From NCBI RefSeq assembly GCF_002077175.1, contig NZ_CP014943.1:744001-808000 (forward strand): 64,000 nt of DNA, given 5' to 3'. The DNA is from Colwellia sp. PAMC 21821. GTDB taxonomy: Bacteria > Pseudomonadota > Gammaproteobacteria > Enterobacterales > Alteromonadaceae. The notes under the pieces are model-generated. The model saw only the letters and a program-made list of their open reading frames with translations, did not search any database and was not told the DNA's origin. Both the position numbers and the translations under genes were made by a program. Shown here one piece after another: positions 9,767 through 18,723 of this stretch (position 1 is its first letter; the number at the start of each line of letters is the position of its first letter).

Positions 9767-9767
9767 A

Positions 9768-9925
9768 TACCAAGTGAAATAAATAATCGATCATTCTAAG
9801 AAGGTCTAAATGTCCAATATCTGCGTTACTTTCAATCCCAATAGCCAGCTATTGCTCAATCAAGTGCCTTAATCTTGAATATTTATACTCGCTTATAATT
9901 GCTCACTTACTTAATTCAATTGGTA
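9768..9925. repeat. MITE-like element, family 1 (copy A, 158 bp)
   Basis: The left end reads TACCAAGTGAAATAAATAAT. The right end, reverse-complemented, reads TACCAATTGAATTAAGTAAG. Together they form imperfect terminal inverted repeats of about 35 bp. The left half (AAATAAATAATCGATCATT, then TAAATGTCCAATATCTGCGTT) closely matches, inverted, the right end of the repeat at 48540-50204. The unit is flanked by TA, as for small palindromic elements. No ORF. Confidence 0.65.
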
Positions 9926-9926
9926 T

Positions 9927-9976
9927 TATTCATTTTAACCACTAAAAATGAGCCGCTAATTAACCTACTTGGTATA
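9927..9976. repeat. Short dispersed repeat, family 3
   Basis: CATTTTAACCACTAAAAATG then AGCcGcTAATTAAC and ACTTGGTATA. Similar blocks (AAAATGAGC-GTTAATTAAC-TTG-TATA) occur at 17073-17132, with a partial relative at 12081-12140. The rest of the gap up to 10057 holds nothing recognisable. Confidence 0.45.
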
Positions 9977-10057
9977 AGTACTTAATGTATTTTTATTTAG
10001 CGCTTTGAAGGCTTTCAAAGAGACCTTCAAGCACCTATTTACCTTGCTAGCTATTCG

Positions 10058-10936
10058 TTAATTAACTTTACACTTAGTATTTAAAAAATTGACCGTTGTA
10101 GCAATTAATTCAGTCCGAGATGAATTAAAACTATGGTCATCATCGATCAATTTATAAGAAATATCACTCTGCTTTGTATTTTGTAAAGCGGTTAACAACG
10201 GCTGAATGTGTGATTTCATCGGAATTACATCTGTATCTGCAGCAATAAGTAATACGGGTCTACCGTTTAGCGTGTTCACTCTTCTTATTAAATTAAGGGC
10301 TTTACTATGTTCGTTTAGCTCTTGTTGAGCTTTATCACCTGACCAACCCTTTAGCATAAACAAGCTATCACTGTATTCCTTCCAAGGTAGTGTATTCTCA
10401 GGATCATCGATTATACCTACGTCACCAACGCCAAGATTAGCCCCGTCATATGCCACAGCACAGTTTACTGCTTGGTTATCTAAGATCCCTGCAATGGCCA
10501 TATGTCCGCCCATACTATGACCCACAAGGGAGATTACATTTCGGTCGATATGCAATTTTTCGGCATTGTCTTTATTGCTAATGTATTGCAATACCGTTTG
10601 AACATCTTGCTCCGCATTCAAAAAAGAAAACTCGCCTTCACTTCCCCATGCGCCTCGATAATGAAAAAATATCACGTTCCAGCCATTACTTCGCAATGCC
10701 TGAGCAACATCTAGGTTTTTTTCATTCCCTGGATAACCATGTAATAACAATACGGTTGGATGAGGCCCTAAACCTGCTGCTTGATAAATAAAGCCTGACA
10801 TACGATTGCCATCAGCGTTAAAAGTAAGCTCTGTTGTACTTGCTGGATAGTCTTTAGTCGCTTTTGCATAAGCGGTATTTGAGAAATGCATGATTGTTAC
10901 AATAATGCATAAACTTAACCTATAAGATAGCTTCAT
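10058..10936 (-). CDS. Exported alpha/beta hydrolase
   Basis: 292 residues. An N-terminal signal peptide of about 24 residues (hydrophobic core LCIIVTIM, cleavage near NTAYA) indicates export. The mature part is an alpha/beta hydrolase: oxyanion-hole segment LLHGYPGN, nucleophile elbow GHSMGG (Ser about residue 142), acid in ADTDVIP and catalytic His in DDDHSFN. It resembles S9/dienelactone-hydrolase-type esterases or peptidases, and the substrate cannot be named. It stands alone, 244 bp from the next gene on the same strand. Confidence 0.8.
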   Translation of the reverse strand: MKLSYRLSLCIIVTIMHFSNTAYAKATKDYPASTTELTFNADGNRMSGFIYQAAGLGPHPTVLLLHGYPGNEKNLDVAQALRSNGWNVIFFHYRGAWGSEGEFSFLNAEQDVQTVLQYISNKDNAEKLHIDRNVISLVGHSMGGHMAIAGILDNQAVNCAVAYDGANLGVGDVGIIDDPENTLPWKEYSDSLFMLKGWSGDKAQQELNEHSKALNLIRRVNTLNGRPVLLIAADTDVIPMKSHIQPLLTALQNTKQSDISYKLIDDDHSFNSSRTELIATTVNFLNTKCKVN

Positions 10937-11180
10937 ATATAGACCTTAATTGAAGTAGTAATTAAACCTTTGCAGTGACAAGTACGCAATAACGTCGTGT
11001 TGAGTGAGAATAGATCAAAAATAGTTCTACGAAAATATTTTATTTTTTTAATAGCGCATTACTAATTGTAATTTTTTTCAATCGCTTAGCGCAAAAAAAC
11101 GAGCTAAGTGATCAAATAAAGTCATGCGCTGAATTTAACGATTAACCCTGTCTCGTTGAAGTTATTCAACTTAAAAGTGA

Positions 11181-12053
11181 TTACTTTAAATCTGCGACCA
11201 AGGTTTTAAGCCACTTCTCTTCGCTGATAAAAGCCCAAGACAAATGCTTATATTTTTCACCAATACCTTCGGTAAGTATTTGTTGTTCTGATTTTCCTGC
11301 AGCAAGTGCGATAGAAACTTTATTGATACTAAATTCCATCATCTGTGCAAAAGCTATCAAGCTTTTTTTATCTGTTAATTGACCGTGTCCTGGAATAATC
11401 ACCACATTATCAGGCGTGTGTTTTATCATGTGCTTAACAGCCGCTAGATAACCTTTCACACTGCCACCACTTTTTAAATCAACATAAGGGAAGCCGACTT
11501 CAAAAAATAAATCACCGGTATGTAATACATTCGCTTTTTTAAAATATACATAAGTGTCGCCATCGGTATGGCCTTTTGCTAAATGTGTTAACTGAATTTC
11601 TTCATTATCTAAATAAATAGTAATGCCATCTTTGTAGGTTACTACGGGTAAACTATCCGCTTGATGTTCAGCTTTACTGCTCAAGCGACTACGTACGTTT
11701 TCGTGCGCGAATATCGGTGCTTTATGTGAGAAAAACTCATTACTACCCGTATGATCACCATGAAAATGAGTGTTGATCACATACTTAAGCTCTTTATCTT
11801 CAATCCCCTTCATCGCTGATTCAATTTTTTCAGCAAGCGGAGCAAACTTATCATCAACCAGCAACAATCCTTTATCCGTTGCTAATACGCCAATGTTGCC
11901 TCCAGGGCCTTGTAACATGTAGACGTCGCCTGCAGCCGGTTGTACTGTTATTTCTGCCTCAGCCATTTCTTGGGCGCTGGTTGAAACACTCATTACAACA
12001 CTGATTACAACACTGAAAAGCATTGTTATTGTCACTAAAGATTTTTTAAACAT
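11181..12053 (-). CDS. Exported metallo-beta-lactamase-fold hydrolase
   Basis: 290 residues with a signal peptide (MFKKSLVTITMLFSVVIS…, cleavage near SAQEM). The zinc-binding MBL motifs are all present: THFHGDHTGS (HxHxDH), GHTDGDT, HTGDLFF (bridging Asp) and IIPGHG. Periplasmic MBL proteins of this type include B-class lactamases and various esterase or lyase-like enzymes. This sequence is not close enough to any by eye to assign a substrate. It is probably monocistronic, downstream of a stretch of family 3 repeat. Confidence 0.85.
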   Translation of the reverse strand: MFKKSLVTITMLFSVVISVVMSVSTSAQEMAEAEITVQPAAGDVYMLQGPGGNIGVLATDKGLLLVDDKFAPLAEKIESAMKGIEDKELKYVINTHFHGDHTGSNEFFSHKAPIFAHENVRSRLSSKAEHQADSLPVVTYKDGITIYLDNEEIQLTHLAKGHTDGDTYVYFKKANVLHTGDLFFEVGFPYVDLKSGGSVKGYLAAVKHMIKHTPDNVVIIPGHGQLTDKKSLIAFAQMMEFSINKVSIALAAGKSEQQILTEGIGEKYKHLSWAFISEEKWLKTLVADLK

Positions 12054-12080
12054 AATTACCCTGCTGTATTTTGAAATAAA

Positions 12081-12378
12081 ACCAAATTGATTAATTAAGT
12101 GTACTACTTTTTATTAAAAACAAGTTAGCTGTTAATTAACAAGAGATGTTTTAATACGGGATTGATAATTTAAGATTATCCGATTTAAAGCCATCAATTA
12201 TATTCTATCAACATCTTATACCAAGCTAGTTAATCAAATTTGCTTTACGCAAACAATACAAGTTAATAGGACTAATTTGAAAAGCATACATAAATAATAG
12301 TTAGGCAAAATAGTGACAGGCTGTTGCGAAATTATTGTCAAGGAAATGTGAAAACTAGATGAGGGTTAAATTAAAGCC
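12081..12378. repeat. Intergenic stretch with a family 3 repeat copy
   Basis: ACCAAATTGATTAATTAAGT at 12081 with CTACTTTTTATT and GTTAATTAAC (to 12140) is related to the short repeats at 9652, 9927 and 17073. A second TATACCAAGCTAGTTAATCA near 12220 resembles the inverse end. The remainder up to dinB is AT-rich without ORFs. Confidence 0.4.
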
Positions 12379-13452
12379 CTAGAACAAGGCTAACTGGCAT
12401 TGGTTATCCATACTTTGCTGCTCAGCAAAGCCTAATGACAAGCCAATTAATCGAACTTTTCGATTATTAGAACGGGTCATGGCTTTTTGCAATAACTCAA
12501 TAAAAACAGCCTCGATACAAGCTTTTGATTGCATATCAACCGTGGTTTGCTGAAAGTCTGCAAACTTAATTTTTACCGTTTGTTTGCTAATCTGACGATC
12601 GTCATGCTTAGCTAGACGCTGTTTAAGTTTGCTAAATAAATTTATCAGTATTACCTGACATTGCTCAATGGAGTCGATGTCTTCTGCCATCGTGGTTTCA
12701 ATTGCTAGTGACTTTCTCACCCGCTTTGTTTCAAGAACTCTATCGTCTATGCCAAAGCTGCGCTGATATAAAGCATTAGCAAACTTACCGACAATCGTGT
12801 GAAGTTTTGCTACCGAACTAGCCCTGACATCAGCGCAACTTTCAAAGCCATAAGCTTTCAATTTTTCACTCGTTTTTGGACCGATACCCGGAATTTTTTT
12901 CAAGGGTAAATCAGCAACAAAGGCACTAACATTTTCAGGGGCAACCACACACTGACCGTTTGGCTTATTTTCATCGCTAGCAATTTTAGCAATAAATTTA
13001 TTCGGTGCAATACCGGCAGACGCCGTGAGATTAAGTTCATTATAAATATCGCGTCGAATTTGTTCAGCAATTAAAGTGGCACTGCCATAAAACAACGGGG
13101 AGTCTGTTACATCAAGGTAGGCTTCATCTAACGATAAAGGCTCAATTAAGTCGGTATAACGGAGGAATATGGCTCTAATTTGTTCTGACACTTGCTGATA
13201 TACAGACATTCGGCCATTCACAATAATCAGTTCAGGGCAAAGCGCCTTAGCCCTTGCGTTCGGCATGGCAGAACGCACGCCAAATTCTCTCGCCTTATAA
13301 TTACAGGTACACAATACACCGCGCGGCCCGTTACCACCGACAGCAATAGGTACATTGCGCCATTCAGGATTATCGCGCATTTCTACTGCCGCGTAGAAGC
13401 AATCCATATCTATATGAATTATCTTCTTCTGTGAATGGTTAGCATTGAACAT
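12379..13452 (-). CDS. dinB: DNA polymerase IV
   Basis: A Y-family error-prone polymerase used in translesion synthesis. The 357-residue product begins with catalytic-site motif HIDMDCFYAAVE and carries SLDEAYLDVT (second catalytic carboxylates), a helix-hairpin-helix KKIPGIGPKTSEKL and a little-finger domain. It ends in QCQLALF, a typical C-terminal beta-clamp binding motif. The length matches the family (E. coli 351). A LexA-type operator at 13556-13571 upstream indicates SOS control. The gene is monocistronic. Confidence 0.96.
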   Translation of the reverse strand: MFNANHSQKKIIHIDMDCFYAAVEMRDNPEWRNVPIAVGGNGPRGVLCTCNYKAREFGVRSAMPNARAKALCPELIIVNGRMSVYQQVSEQIRAIFLRYTDLIEPLSLDEAYLDVTDSPLFYGSATLIAEQIRRDIYNELNLTASAGIAPNKFIAKIASDENKPNGQCVVAPENVSAFVADLPLKKIPGIGPKTSEKLKAYGFESCADVRASSVAKLHTIVGKFANALYQRSFGIDDRVLETKRVRKSLAIETTMAEDIDSIEQCQVILINLFSKLKQRLAKHDDRQISKQTVKIKFADFQQTTVDMQSKACIEAVFIELLQKAMTRSNNRKVRLIGLSLGFAEQQSMDNQCQLALF

Positions 13453-13501
13453 TTATCATTCCATTTAATAATAAACGTTAAGGTGTAATCAACTACGCCC
13501 T

Positions 13502-13564
13502 AACTATACACGTAAACTATACACATAAACTATACACATAAACTGTACACGTAAACTGTATATA
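13502..13564. repeat. 13-bp tandem repeat upstream of dinB
   Basis: Four full units and one partial of AACTATACACATA / AACTGTACACGTA starting at 13502, 13515, 13528, 13541 and 13554. The last partial unit runs into the LexA box. The array occupies the dinB 5' leader/promoter zone and could vary in copy number by slippage. Confidence 0.85.
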
Positions 13565-13571
13565 AACACAG
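13556..13571. promoter_or_regulatory. LexA (SOS) box of dinB
   Basis: CTGTATATAAACACAG fits the gammaproteobacterial LexA consensus CTGT-N8-ACAG with a TA-rich centre. It lies about 104 bp upstream of the dinB start, farther than usual, because the 13-bp repeat array sits between. Confidence 0.75.
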
Positions 13572-13760
13572 TTACTTTACCATATAAGAAGCTACCGTCA
13601 ATACAGTAATACCACTCAATAATGCAGTCGTTAGAATGATGATAAGGACTTGCTGATAAAATTTGTCGAAAACTTGCGATAAATAGTTAAAAGACTTTAT
13701 AGAAGCAGCGTGTTCTGGCTAGAGATAAAGCAGTAAATAAGCAATATATTAAATAAATAT

Positions 13761-13796
13761 GCCTACCATTACTCTTGATTTATAGTAATGGTAGGC
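13761..13796 (-). terminator. nhaD terminator
   Basis: A perfect 13-bp stem GCCTACCATTACT / AGTAATGGTAGGC with a 10-nt loop, about 45 bp past the nhaD stop. The U run is weak, so it may also stabilise the 3' end. Confidence 0.6.
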
Positions 13797-13839
13797 AGTT
13801 AAAAATGTTGTCAGTATTACGTTAACTTAGGCTAACATA

Positions 13840-15261
13840 TTAGCCATTAATCAAAAAGTGTACGCCAATACTTGCGGCGTAACCCAGAGCGATAACCCAA
13901 CTCCACTTTAAGTGGCCCATAAACGAATATACACCTTTGGTTTGACCCATTAACGCTACACCTGCCGCGGAGCCTATTGATAATAAGCTACCACCAACAC
14001 CTGCTGTCATCGTCACTAACAACCATTGTTGAAGATCCATCGCAGGGTTCATGCTCAACACGGCAAATACTACCGGAATATTATCTACTATGGCCGACAA
14101 TACACCGACGGCGATATTGGCATAGGTTGGACTCCAGTTACTGTATAGCGCTTCTGATACTAAGCTTAAATAGCCCATAAAGCCTAAACCGCCAACACAC
14201 ATCACTACGCCGTAGAAAAACAATAAAGTGTCCCACTCTGCACGTGCGATTTTGTCAAAAATATCAAAAGGTATTATATTGCCAAGCTTTTTTAATTCTT
14301 CTGAGTCATTTTCAGCTTCAGCTTTACTGCGTTTTTTATCTAAAGAGCGAGGAAGACTCATACGTAAATAAAAGCCAAAGAATTTTAAGTAACCCAAGCC
14401 CATCATCATACCTAGCACTGGCGGCATGTTAACAACACTATGGCATAGCACCGCCGTTGCTATGGTGAGAATAAACAAGGCAACTATTCTTTTTGCTCCT
14501 CGTTTAATCTTAAAAGTCTCACTAACATCTGGGATCGATTTTTCGTTCGAAATGAAAAAGCTCATAATAATCGCTGGCACTAAAAAATTCACTAAAGACG
14601 GAATAAATAGTACGATAAATTGCTCAAACTTAACGAGTCCAGACTGCCAAATCATTAAGGTGGTAATATCGCCGAACGGACTAAAAACCCCACCTGCATT
14701 AGCGGCAACAACAATATTAATACAGGCAATATTGATAAACTTTTTATCTTTTGACGCTACTTTTAATATAATAGCGCACATCAACATGGCGGTTGTTAAG
14801 TTGTTAGCAAAAGAAGAAATAGCGAAGGCTAAAATACCGGTTAACCAAAACAAAGACCTCAGACTTAACCCTTTTGAAACCATCCACAAGCGCAAACCAT
14901 CAAAAATACCGCGTTCTTCCATGGCATTAATATAGGTCATCGCCACTAGAAGAAATAACAACAATTGTGCATATTCAAGTAAATTGTGATTAAACGCTTC
15001 TTCTGCTTCGACAGGAAAGCCATGCTGGGTATATACCCAACCTATAATCAGCCAAATAATACCCGCGGCCACCAATACAGGTTTAGACTTCCTTAAGTGT
15101 ATTAAGTCTTCGCCGATAACCAGCAAATAAGCAATTGAAAAAAGAATGATGGCGGTGAAGCCAAATATCGAATTAGTTAAATCGATACTGCCAGGGCCTG
15201 CAGCCCAAGACGATGCAGAAATACAGGATAGTAACAAAATTATTAATATTTTTTTAAACAT
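13840..15261 (-). CDS. nhaD: NhaD-type Na+/H+ antiporter
   Basis: This is an inner-membrane antiporter that expels Na+ (and Li+) for H+, and belongs to the ion transporter superfamily. The 473-residue product has an N-terminal signal-like helix (ending SSWAAGPG) and about 12 further hydrophobic helices. It carries the NhaD hallmarks SSFANNLTTAMLM and NAGGVFSPFGDITTLMIWQ, the two antiparallel helix-breaking regions of the transport core, plus a late VDNIPVVFAVLSM segment. The length fits family members from Vibrio and halophiles. It suits the sodium-based energetics implied by the nqr operon downstream. Its 5' leader is long and structured. Confidence 0.93.
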   Translation of the reverse strand: MFKKILIILLLSCISASSWAAGPGSIDLTNSIFGFTAIILFSIAYLLVIGEDLIHLRKSKPVLVAAGIIWLIIGWVYTQHGFPVEAEEAFNHNLLEYAQLLLFLLVAMTYINAMEERGIFDGLRLWMVSKGLSLRSLFWLTGILAFAISSFANNLTTAMLMCAIILKVASKDKKFINIACINIVVAANAGGVFSPFGDITTLMIWQSGLVKFEQFIVLFIPSLVNFLVPAIIMSFFISNEKSIPDVSETFKIKRGAKRIVALFILTIATAVLCHSVVNMPPVLGMMMGLGYLKFFGFYLRMSLPRSLDKKRSKAEAENDSEELKKLGNIIPFDIFDKIARAEWDTLLFFYGVVMCVGGLGFMGYLSLVSEALYSNWSPTYANIAVGVLSAIVDNIPVVFAVLSMNPAMDLQQWLLVTMTAGVGGSLLSIGSAAGVALMGQTKGVYSFMGHLKWSWVIALGYAASIGVHFLING

Positions 15262-15891
15262 AATGACCTAATGAACTCTATTTGTTCTGGTTAAAGCCGT
15301 TAACCAATGACTAACTAATGAATTACACTGGTTAATGCTATTTTCAATGTTTATATTGCTATGTAACCTGAACTTTGGATAAGTGAACTAATACAGTTGT
15401 GCTTCTATTACTTAGCAGACGCTTATCCAAATCCCCGGTTAACCATTGCTGATGTTAGTCGTTCAAAGTTACTTTTATCGAGTAATTCAATTAACTCAGC
15501 TTGATAGCAGACTAAGCTCCATTTATTCTCACCTATTTAACGAGAGGGATTGAACGAATGTTGCCGCGACATTATAATCCTCTACTTAGCGGTCTTACTC
15601 ATATTTTTTTGTAATTTTTTGTTCAAAACTAGAATATACAACGTCGATAATCAGTGTTTATATTTGCCAGTTTATTGGCTTAAATAAAATTTTAAAATAC
15701 TGTTTTATCGATTGTATAATTCACAATATTAAAGACAAAATCTCGATAAGGACAACCGCGATAACGATTTAGCAATATATAAGAAATACGGAATAATTTG
15801 CTCGCAACTAAGCCTATTCATTTGCTATAAAACACGATAATTTAACGCCACTTTCCCTACATTTAACAACTTACAATCAAGGTTATTAATT
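15262..15891. promoter_or_regulatory. Long intergenic region with structured nhaD 5' leader
   Basis: There is no ORF in these 630 bp. On the minus strand, about 110-175 nt before nhaD, the perfect 10-bp inverted repeat TTTGGATAAG (15374-15383) / CTTATCCAAA (15422-15431) encloses 38 nt. More G-rich sequence (GGTTAACCGGGGATTT) lies just 5' of it. This could be a folded cis-regulatory leader, since ion-sensing riboswitches are known upstream of other Na+ antiporter genes. I could not match it to a described class. The part nearest 15891 serves the plus-strand HupE-like gene. Confidence 0.35.
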
Positions 15892-17064
15892 TTGCTTACT
15901 CAACGACTTCCTCTGTTATATTTAATTATTGTGATCTTGACGACATGTTCGTTTTCTAACATAAGTTTTGCTCATAGTGATGATATTAATCAGGCTACGT
16001 TATCGCTAGACAATAATGAGAGATATCAACTCAATGTCACTGTTGATTTTATACATTTATTAAAAGAACATTTAGACATTTCGGGTGAAGATAGCGAGGT
16101 GCTAACAGCATTAAATCAACAATCATTTATTGAGCAAAAAAGATTACTCGAAAACCTTGAAACGGTTTTAAGCCAGCAGTCTACTTTAATTTTTTTAGAC
16201 AAAACAAAAAATGTTGAGCAACAAAAAAGTTTAAGCTTTCAGGGATTAAAGCTACAGCAGTTAAAACAAATTTTATCTCAACCAGAAAACCTAACTGATT
16301 ATAAAACTCAATTGCATGCTACTGGCGATATACCAGAAGGTGCGAGTGAAGTTGCTGTTAGTTTTGCACCACTGTTAAGTAATATAGTATTGAAAGTGGT
16401 GCGACCTCAGCAAGCGCTGATAAGCTCAGGCGGTTTAAGCAAAAGCTTTCAAATTAATCAATCGGATGCTTTACACTTAAATAACGTGAATAACCCTAAC
16501 AATATTACACTCGCCTTTGATTATATTTATCAGGGGTTTGTTCATATTCTGCCACGTGGGTTGGACCATATATTATTTGTTTTAGCGCTTTTGCTCTTTG
16601 CTAAACGTCGTTCAACGTTAATCTGGCAAATTTCAGCATTTACGCTTGCCCATACCATAACCTTGGCATTGGGTATTTACGGTGTTCTAACGCTATCTAG
16701 CACGATTGTAGAGCCCTTGATTGCTCTTTCTATTGTCTATGTAGGATTAGAGAATATTTACCGCGCGAACCAAAACGAAAAAAGTCATACACGCTTGCCT
16801 ATAATTTTTGCCTTTGGCTTGTTACACGGGTTGGGGTTTGCATCGGTATTAAGTGATGTAGGGTTACCAGCGAGCCAATACTTAATGAGCTTAATCTCAT
16901 TTAATATTGGCGTAGAGCTTGGACAGCTCACCGTGATTGTACTTGCTTTTGTTTGTCTTTACCCTTTTAAAGCAAAAGTTTGGTATCAAACTAAACTAGT
17001 ATTTTCGCTTAATATCACCATTGCTTTAGTTGCAACTTACTGGCTTATTGAGCGACTTACTTAA
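15892..17064 (+). CDS. HupE/UreJ-family membrane protein
   Basis: 390 residues starting at TTG (AAGG 10-14 nt upstream; no suitable ATG nearby). A signal peptide (to about residue 27, NISFAHS) is followed by an extracytoplasmic beta-rich domain of about 180 residues. The C-terminal half is a six-helix HupE/UreJ_2-type region: HILPRGLDHILFVLALLLF, FTLAHTITLALG, EPLIALSIVYVGLEN, FGLLHGLGFASVL and FNIGVELGQL. The conserved His residues (GLDH, LAHT, LLHG) suggest metal handling; relatives are proposed nickel/cobalt permeases. No hydrogenase or urease gene is nearby, so the substrate is open. Confidence 0.8.
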   Translation: MLTQRLPLLYLIIVILTTCSFSNISFAHSDDINQATLSLDNNERYQLNVTVDFIHLLKEHLDISGEDSEVLTALNQQSFIEQKRLLENLETVLSQQSTLIFLDKTKNVEQQKSLSFQGLKLQQLKQILSQPENLTDYKTQLHATGDIPEGASEVAVSFAPLLSNIVLKVVRPQQALISSGGLSKSFQINQSDALHLNNVNNPNNITLAFDYIYQGFVHILPRGLDHILFVLALLLFAKRRSTLIWQISAFTLAHTITLALGIYGVLTLSSTIVEPLIALSIVYVGLENIYRANQNEKSHTRLPIIFAFGLLHGLGFASVLSDVGLPASQYLMSLISFNIGVELGQLTVIVLAFVCLYPFKAKVWYQTKLVFSLNITIALVATYWLIERLT

Positions 17065-17072
17065 TAGTAATT

Positions 17073-17132
17073 TTACAAATTAAGTACTCCACTTTTTAAT
17101 GGTTAAAATGAGCAGTTAATTAACTTGATATA
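17073..17132. repeat. Short dispersed repeat, family 3 (copy)
   Basis: ACAAATTAAGTACTCCACTT then AATGGTTAAAATGAGCAGTT and AATTAACTTGATATA. The 3' block matches the repeat at 9927-9976 and the 5' block matches those at 9652 and 46752. Confidence 0.45.
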
Positions 17133-17182
17133 AATATGCTTTGCTAACAGCTAACAGCTAAAAGCTCAAATGGTAGAAATGA

Positions 17183-17207
17183 AAAAGGTGAGCTAAGCTC
17201 ACCTTTT
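17183..17207. terminator. Bidirectional terminator between hupE-like gene and nqrM
   Basis: AAAAGGTGAGCT / AGCTCACCTTTT forms a 12-bp stem with almost no loop, with A/T runs on both sides. It can serve both converging transcripts. Confidence 0.75.
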
Positions 17208-17280
17208 ATCTATCAACTGAAGAATAACACTCAGTGTTAATATTGCTTAATCGTGAAATAGATTAAGCTTTGATAACAGC

Positions 17281-17502
17281 TTAAATGTTTTTTACGTTGA
17301 TATCGCCAATAGCTAACGCCGCTACTCGATCACGTTCCTGGCGTTTTTCACAAGGGTTATCACAATTACAAGATTTATCAATGCCAACGCTTGATAAGCC
17401 ACCACAGCTGCCAGCAAGTGTTTTATTTTGAAAAATATATCCTACAGCCATTGCCATGACAATAACGAGAAAAAAGCCTAAGGTGATTAAGAATATAGCC
17501 AT
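17281..17502 (-). CDS. nqrM: (Na+)-NQR maturation protein NqrM
   Basis: 73 residues: one N-terminal transmembrane helix followed by a Cys-rich tail (GSCGGL, KSCNCDNPC). This is the DUF539/NqrM pattern. NqrM is needed to assemble the NQR complex, where its cysteines are thought to deliver iron to the Cys4 Fe site between NqrD and NqrE. It lies last in the nqrABCDEF-apbE-nqrM block, the usual gammaproteobacterial place. Confidence 0.93.
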   Translation of the reverse strand: MAIFLITLGFFLVIVMAMAVGYIFQNKTLAGSCGGLSSVGIDKSCNCDNPCEKRQERDRVAALAIGDINVKNI

Positions 17503-17557
17503 ATTAAGTGCCTACCTATTTGATAACATTTCAACATTTAATTATAAAAGTGCAAAC

Positions 17558-18601
17558 CTACTTGAGGTATTGCATGAATTTTACCGTGCTTTGCTCAACA
17601 AAGCCATGATCAGTTTTCGCTATAATATATGCAGCAATACCATTAGCCTCTGCAAACGCTAGCGCTTTTTCTTCACCCATTACCATCATAGCCGTTGATA
17701 AACCATCGGCGGTCATTGAGGATGGATGGATCACAGTTACAGAGACCAGTTTATGGTTGATTGGCTTTCCATTTTTTGGGTCTATGATATGCGAAAAACG
17801 TTGACCATCGGCTTCAAAGTAAATTCTATAGTCTCCTGAAGTCGCTACGGCATTATCTTTGGGTATAATAATTTGTTGAATTGAGCGTTCACCATTTAAT
17901 GGTTTCTCAATTGCTACATGCCAAAGCTCGCCAGTATGTTTAAAGCCTTTAACGCGCATTTCACCACCAATTTCAACAAGGTAGTTGTTAATGCCGTTCT
18001 CTTCGATAAACTCGGTAACTAAGTCAACACCGTAGCCTTTGGCAATAGTTGATAAATCAACGTAGAGATCAGGGGTGCTTTTACTTAGCATGCCATTTTC
18101 TAGTGTTAGTTTGTTTAAGCCTACCCGCGCTTTTGTCGCGTTGAGTAACTCAGCACTCGGCACAGTTTCTGGTCGATATTCCGGTCCAAAACCCCATAAA
18201 TTAACTAAAGGTCCAACCGTAACGTCTAGTGCACCATCACTTAATCTCCCTAAACGTATCGCTTCTTTAATCACTCGCGCTAACCCTACTGAAACCTTAA
18301 TGGGGGCAAGTGAGGTAGATTGATTAAACGTTGATAGCTCAGAGTCTTTAATATAGGTCGACATTTCCTGATTCAGCAGAACAAGTTGCGCATCAATACC
18401 TTGCTGAATTTTTTCTGCATCTAAATTTTCACCGACTAATTTAATATTATATGTGGTGCCCATCGTATGACCTTGAAGTAAGTATTCTGCACGGCCAAGA
18501 TCATTACTAGGAAAGCAGCCACTAAGCATTAAAGCAGAAAACGCTACTACCACTAATTTAAACGCTAACAGGTGTCTTTTAAGTTTAAAATTATATTGCA
18601 T
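17558..18601 (-). CDS. apbE: FAD:protein FMN transferase (lipoprotein)
   Basis: ApbE transfers FMN from FAD onto threonine in the SGAT motifs of NqrB and NqrC. The 347-residue product has a lipoprotein signal with lipobox LMLSGC (Cys about 29), then GHTMGTTYNIK, DLSTIAKGYGVD, YLVEIGGEMRVKG and the C-terminal DGLSTAMMVMG, all family hallmarks. Its targets are encoded just upstream on the same strand. A hairpin at 18724-18745 separates it from nqrF, so it may have its own promoter in the 168-bp gap. Confidence 0.96.
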   Translation of the reverse strand: MQYNFKLKRHLLAFKLVVVAFSALMLSGCFPSNDLGRAEYLLQGHTMGTTYNIKLVGENLDAEKIQQGIDAQLVLLNQEMSTYIKDSELSTFNQSTSLAPIKVSVGLARVIKEAIRLGRLSDGALDVTVGPLVNLWGFGPEYRPETVPSAELLNATKARVGLNKLTLENGMLSKSTPDLYVDLSTIAKGYGVDLVTEFIEENGINNYLVEIGGEMRVKGFKHTGELWHVAIEKPLNGERSIQQIIIPKDNAVATSGDYRIYFEADGQRFSHIIDPKNGKPINHKLVSVTVIHPSSMTADGLSTAMMVMGEEKALAFAEANGIAAYIIAKTDHGFVEQSTVKFMQYLK

Positions 18602-18723
18602 TACAATATCCTTAATAAATTTTATTTAGCTAAAGTAACCGACTGATTAACTGTATTTTCTTTTAGCTAAATAAAATCACTACTTTAATAATTCATGAAA
18701 AACATATAAAAAGTAGGTATTAA

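Noticed and set aside
13502..13564. Possible CRISPR array
   Set aside because: The units are 13 bp, contiguous and without spacers. This is a simple tandem repeat; no cas genes are present and no CRISPR array was seen anywhere in the window.
14426..14935. 169-aa plus-strand ORF inside nhaD
   Set aside because: It is an antisense shadow of a membrane-protein gene; nhaD has full family motifs on the other strand.
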